Under the pieces are notes generated by a model. That model saw nothing but the letters and a program-made list of their open reading frames with translations, ran no database searches and was not told where the DNA came from. 7,814 nt of DNA from an uncultured Flavobacterium sp. GTDB taxonomy: Bacteria; Bacteroidota; Bacteroidia; Flavobacteriales; Flavobacteriaceae. The stretch lies in assembly GCA_946479395.1 (NCBI GenBank), contig CAMLFV010000126.1:1-7814 (forward strand). Reading direction: 5' to 3'. Below, one piece after another: positions 5,337 through 7,814 of the stretch. Numbering within the stretch: the first letter of the stretch is position 1; every line of letters begins with the position of its first letter. A program made the position numbers and the translations under genes.

Positions 5337-6845
5337 TTACTCGTTTTTATCGAAATCTACAATAGCGATATCGTCTTTAATTCTTAACGTATAATACACG
5401 TTTTTATCTACAACAGGAAATTCTTTCATCTTTGCAAGAACATCTAAACGTTCCTGACCACCAATATATTCACTAGATATATTATCAAATTTATTTAGTC
5501 TTATAATTCCCCAACCCCAACCGTTATTTTCGTATATAGGTGCCAATTGATAAATTAAAGGCATGGTACTGAAATTAATTGTTATATTTCGATGAGCTGT
5601 TTTATTCACCCCATTAATGATAACCTTTGGTTTACCATGTTCAAATATTTTTGGAGATAACAGATTGATGATATAATCAGAAAACTCGTCTTGATTTTTT
5701 AAGTAAATGGCCAATTGAGACGACATTAAAAAGGAATAATATATAAACGGCGTAAATGAAATTACGGCCATAACATTTTTATAATTGCTGTTTAATGAAA
5801 TTGCAAAATACAATCCGTAAATACCTACTGCCCACCCAATCATCGCTCGTGGAACCCAACGCGGCTCATACACAAACATATTTACGCCTGCCATAAATAT
5901 TAAAATGCAAAAAATTAAAACAAGAGTAACAATTACTTTTATAAGTAAAAATTTATTAAACTGGGTTTTAAAATTATTTTTAAAGTAGGTAACGATGCTT
6001 AAAACACTAAAAAAAAGTAGCATGTAAAAAACGAATCGGTATGATGAAAACATTAAAAGTTTAACTAAATCAATCATGCTGTAGAATCGTTCTTTCAACA
6101 GCATTTTTAAGTTATCATCATTAAAGATAAAATCAGCTCTTCTATCTTTCAATAAATTTAAATCTAACCATTTTAAAACCGTTTTATAACTAAAAAACCC
6201 AATTACAAAACTTGCCGCAGCTGTAAGCAAACTTATTATTGCGGTTTTAAATTGATCATTCCAAACATCTTTAGCCAAAAGAAAACATAATATGATGCAA
6301 TACGATAATGCTGAAGTTTGATACAAGCCTAACGATAAAAACACACCTATAATCGATACAGCAAAAAAGATTTTCTTGTTATTATAAAACAAAAACGGAA
6401 CAGCTATACTTAATATTGATAAGCTAATTGGAATACAATCAAACCTATACGATAAAATTTCTAATAAAAACGGACATGTTAACAACAAAAAACTACCTAT
6501 AAAAAGCATTAATTTGTTGCGAACACCAACAGAATAAGATATAATAAAACCCGCCAACGCCAATATTACCGCGCTGATCATGTTTGAAAACGGATACAAA
6601 CTGTAAACAACTTCTTTTTGAAAAGAAAGTAAATGCATTATTTTTGAACTCACAAACCTTCCGTCATGATCCCAATTATAACCGGCAACTGTTCTGTTTA
6701 AATCATCTACATAGTGCGTATTTGCTAAAACAATTGGTAAAACATATAAGACTGCCAGTATTATTATAGACAAGATATATGTTTTATTATTCTTAAGAAT
6801 CTGAATCTTTTCTGAAAACTGTTTTTGGTTTAAGTAATCTTTCAT
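5337..6845 (-). CDS. GtrII-like membrane glucosyl/glycosyltransferase (GT-C fold)
   Basis: A 502-residue polytopic membrane protein resembling the GtrII family known from phage-borne O-antigen serotype conversion. After TM1 (about 23-41) comes a periplasmic loop with THYVDDLNRTVAGYNWDHDG (43-62); an acidic DD pair in the first loop (Asp47-Asp48) is typical of GT-C enzymes and is the probable catalytic site. The following GRFVSS, SYRFDCIPIS (132-141), GLYQTS (173-178) and EPRWVPRAM (327-335) also fit the family. About 8-10 further hydrophobic segments run to about 380, then a soluble C-terminal domain (about 385-502), probably periplasmic. It would transfer a sugar from undecaprenyl phosphate to a glycan in the periplasm. 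It starts 5 bp after the GtrB-like gene. The gene is visibly more AT-rich than its neighbours. Family membership is inferred from layout and motifs; sugar specificity is unknown. Confidence 0.8.
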   Translation of the reverse strand: MKDYLNQKQFSEKIQILKNNKTYILSIIILAVLYVLPIVLANTHYVDDLNRTVAGYNWDHDGRFVSSKIMHLLSFQKEVVYSLYPFSNMISAVILALAGFIISYSVGVRNKLMLFIGSFLLLTCPFLLEILSYRFDCIPISLSILSIAVPFLFYNNKKIFFAVSIIGVFLSLGLYQTSALSYCIILCFLLAKDVWNDQFKTAIISLLTAAASFVIGFFSYKTVLKWLDLNLLKDRRADFIFNDDNLKMLLKERFYSMIDLVKLLMFSSYRFVFYMLLFFSVLSIVTYFKNNFKTQFNKFLLIKVIVTLVLIFCILIFMAGVNMFVYEPRWVPRAMIGWAVGIYGLYFAISLNSNYKNVMAVISFTPFIYYSFLMSSQLAIYLKNQDEFSDYIINLLSPKIFEHGKPKVIINGVNKTAHRNITINFSTMPLIYQLAPIYENNGWGWGIIRLNKFDNISSEYIGGQERLDVLAKMKEFPVVDKNVYYTLRIKDDIAIVDFDKNE

Positions 6846-6850
6846 GTGTG

Positions 6851-7783
6851 TTATTCCGATTTATGTTTTATAATATAACGTGGTCTGCGTTTGCTTTCTA
6901 AATAGGTTCTACCTAAATATTCGCCTAAAACGCCAATGCCTATAAGCTGTACGCCACCAAAAAAAAGTATAGCAACCATTAGGGATGCGTATCCTGATGC
7001 ACTAATTCCAAAGAATAATTTTTCTACAATGATTTTTAAACCGTATAAAAAGGAGATTAAGGCGATTATGCTTCCAAAATACGTCCAAACTTTTAAGGGC
7101 AAGGTAGAAAATGATGTGATTCCTTGTACCGCCAAATTCCATAATTTAATGTAGTTGAATTTTGTTTTACCTTCTGTACGGCTTGGTCTGCTGTAATTAA
7201 CAACCGCTGTTTCAAAACCAACCCAGCTCATTAATCCTTTCATAAAAAGCTGGTTTTCCTGCAAACACACAATTTCATTTACAACCTGGCGGGTCATTAA
7301 TCTGAAATCGCCTACATTTTCTTCCAGTTTTAAGGTACTCATTTTATTGTTCAACCTGTAAAACCATTGTGCCGAAAATCGCTTTAAAACGGTATCACTT
7401 CCTCTGTTGGATCTTCTTGCCAAAACAACATCTGCTCCTTTTTCGTAAGCGGTAATCATTTCAAAAATCAATTCAAACGGATCCTGCAAATCAACATCCA
7501 TAGGAATCATTAAATCGCCTTCGGCATGTTCCAACCCTGCAAACAAAGCGGCTTCTTTTCCAAAATTTCGAGAAAAAATCAAGGCTTTGCAGTCGGCATT
7601 TTCATTAATCAATCTGTTTAAAATAGTTGGTGTTTGATCTTTACTTCCGTCATCAATAAACAAAACGCTTGCTCTGTATCCTTTATCAACCAAAGTTTTA
7701 CTAAATTTTAAAAACTCGTTAAAAAAGGTATCAATACTTAATTCTTCGTTGTAAACCGGAACAATTATACAGATTTGCTTCAT
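6851..7783 (-). CDS. GtrB-like polyprenyl-phosphate glycosyltransferase (GT2, DPM1-like)
   Basis: A 310-residue enzyme that would load a sugar from a nucleotide donor onto undecaprenyl phosphate on the cytosolic membrane face. Domains in order: GT2 catalytic domain with IIVPVYNEE (6-14), FIDDGSKDQT (42-51), FSRNFGKEAALFAGLEHA (70-87) and the metal-binding MDVDLQDP (95-102); the DFRLM motif (159-163) with RQVV; SRTEGKTKFN (201-210); then two C-terminal TM segments (about 232-254 and 266-288) ending in GEYLGRTYLESKRRPRYII. This order and length match GtrB/DPM1-like enzymes. The ATG at 7781-7783 opens directly with the domain, so the start is secure. The gene lies 5 bp upstream of the GtrII-like gene in one operon. 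Only 31 bases upstream are visible, so its promoter and any gtrA-like gene are outside the window. Donor specificity (glucose or another sugar) is not readable. Confidence 0.9.
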   Translation of the reverse strand: MKQICIIVPVYNEELSIDTFFNEFLKFSKTLVDKGYRASVLFIDDGSKDQTPTILNRLINENADCKALIFSRNFGKEAALFAGLEHAEGDLMIPMDVDLQDPFELIFEMITAYEKGADVVLARRSNRGSDTVLKRFSAQWFYRLNNKMSTLKLEENVGDFRLMTRQVVNEIVCLQENQLFMKGLMSWVGFETAVVNYSRPSRTEGKTKFNYIKLWNLAVQGITSFSTLPLKVWTYFGSIIALISFLYGLKIIVEKLFFGISASGYASLMVAILFFGGVQLIGIGVLGEYLGRTYLESKRRPRYIIKHKSE

Positions 7784-7814
7784 AAATGACTGTAATTAAA
7801 GGCAAGTCAAAAAT

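Noticed and set aside
5337..7783. Prophage origin of the gtr module
   Set aside because: No integrase, att repeat, tRNA target or phage structural gene is visible in the window, so a phage source cannot be supported here.

Overview
The window looks like chromosomal DNA of a Bacteroidota member, most likely the Flavobacteriia. The DNA is AT-rich, genes have no clear Shine-Dalgarno motifs, and a flavobacterial -7 box (TATATTTG, matching TAnnTTTG) precedes one gene. The sensor kinase has the coiled-coil/TM/HisKA_3 layout common in this group. I cannot name the genus.

Layout. (1) 1-1471, plus strand: a NarL/DegU-type two-component pair. The histidine kinase is cut by the left window edge, and its stop overlaps the start of a LuxR-type response regulator by 8 bp. 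(2) 1472-2366: a gene-poor stretch. It holds a strong 14-bp hairpin terminator, then an open frame without a start codon that I read as a 5'-truncated gene, overlapped by a 71-codon hypothetical gene. Last comes a spacer with a terminator-like hairpin and short tandem repeats. (3) 2367-5283: a cell-surface glycan cluster. A Wzx-like flippase reads leftward; a small class I methyltransferase-like protein and a family 2 glycosyltransferase read rightward from a shared divergent promoter region. (4) 5337-7783, minus strand: a gtr-type module. A GtrB-like polyprenyl-phosphate glycosyltransferase is followed 5 bp later by a GtrII-like membrane glycosyltransferase. It converges on the plus-strand glycosyltransferase.

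Working together (inference). The GT2, the methyltransferase-like protein and the flippase fit assembly and export of a lipid-linked surface glycan. GtrB would load one sugar onto undecaprenyl phosphate, and the GtrII-like protein would transfer it to the glycan in the periplasm. The usual third partner, the GtrA flippase, is not in the window. The two-component pair is separated by the gene-poor region, and nothing here shows that it controls the glycan genes.

The least explained part is 1578-2134. No RNA genes, CRISPR arrays, transposases or complete mobile elements were seen.
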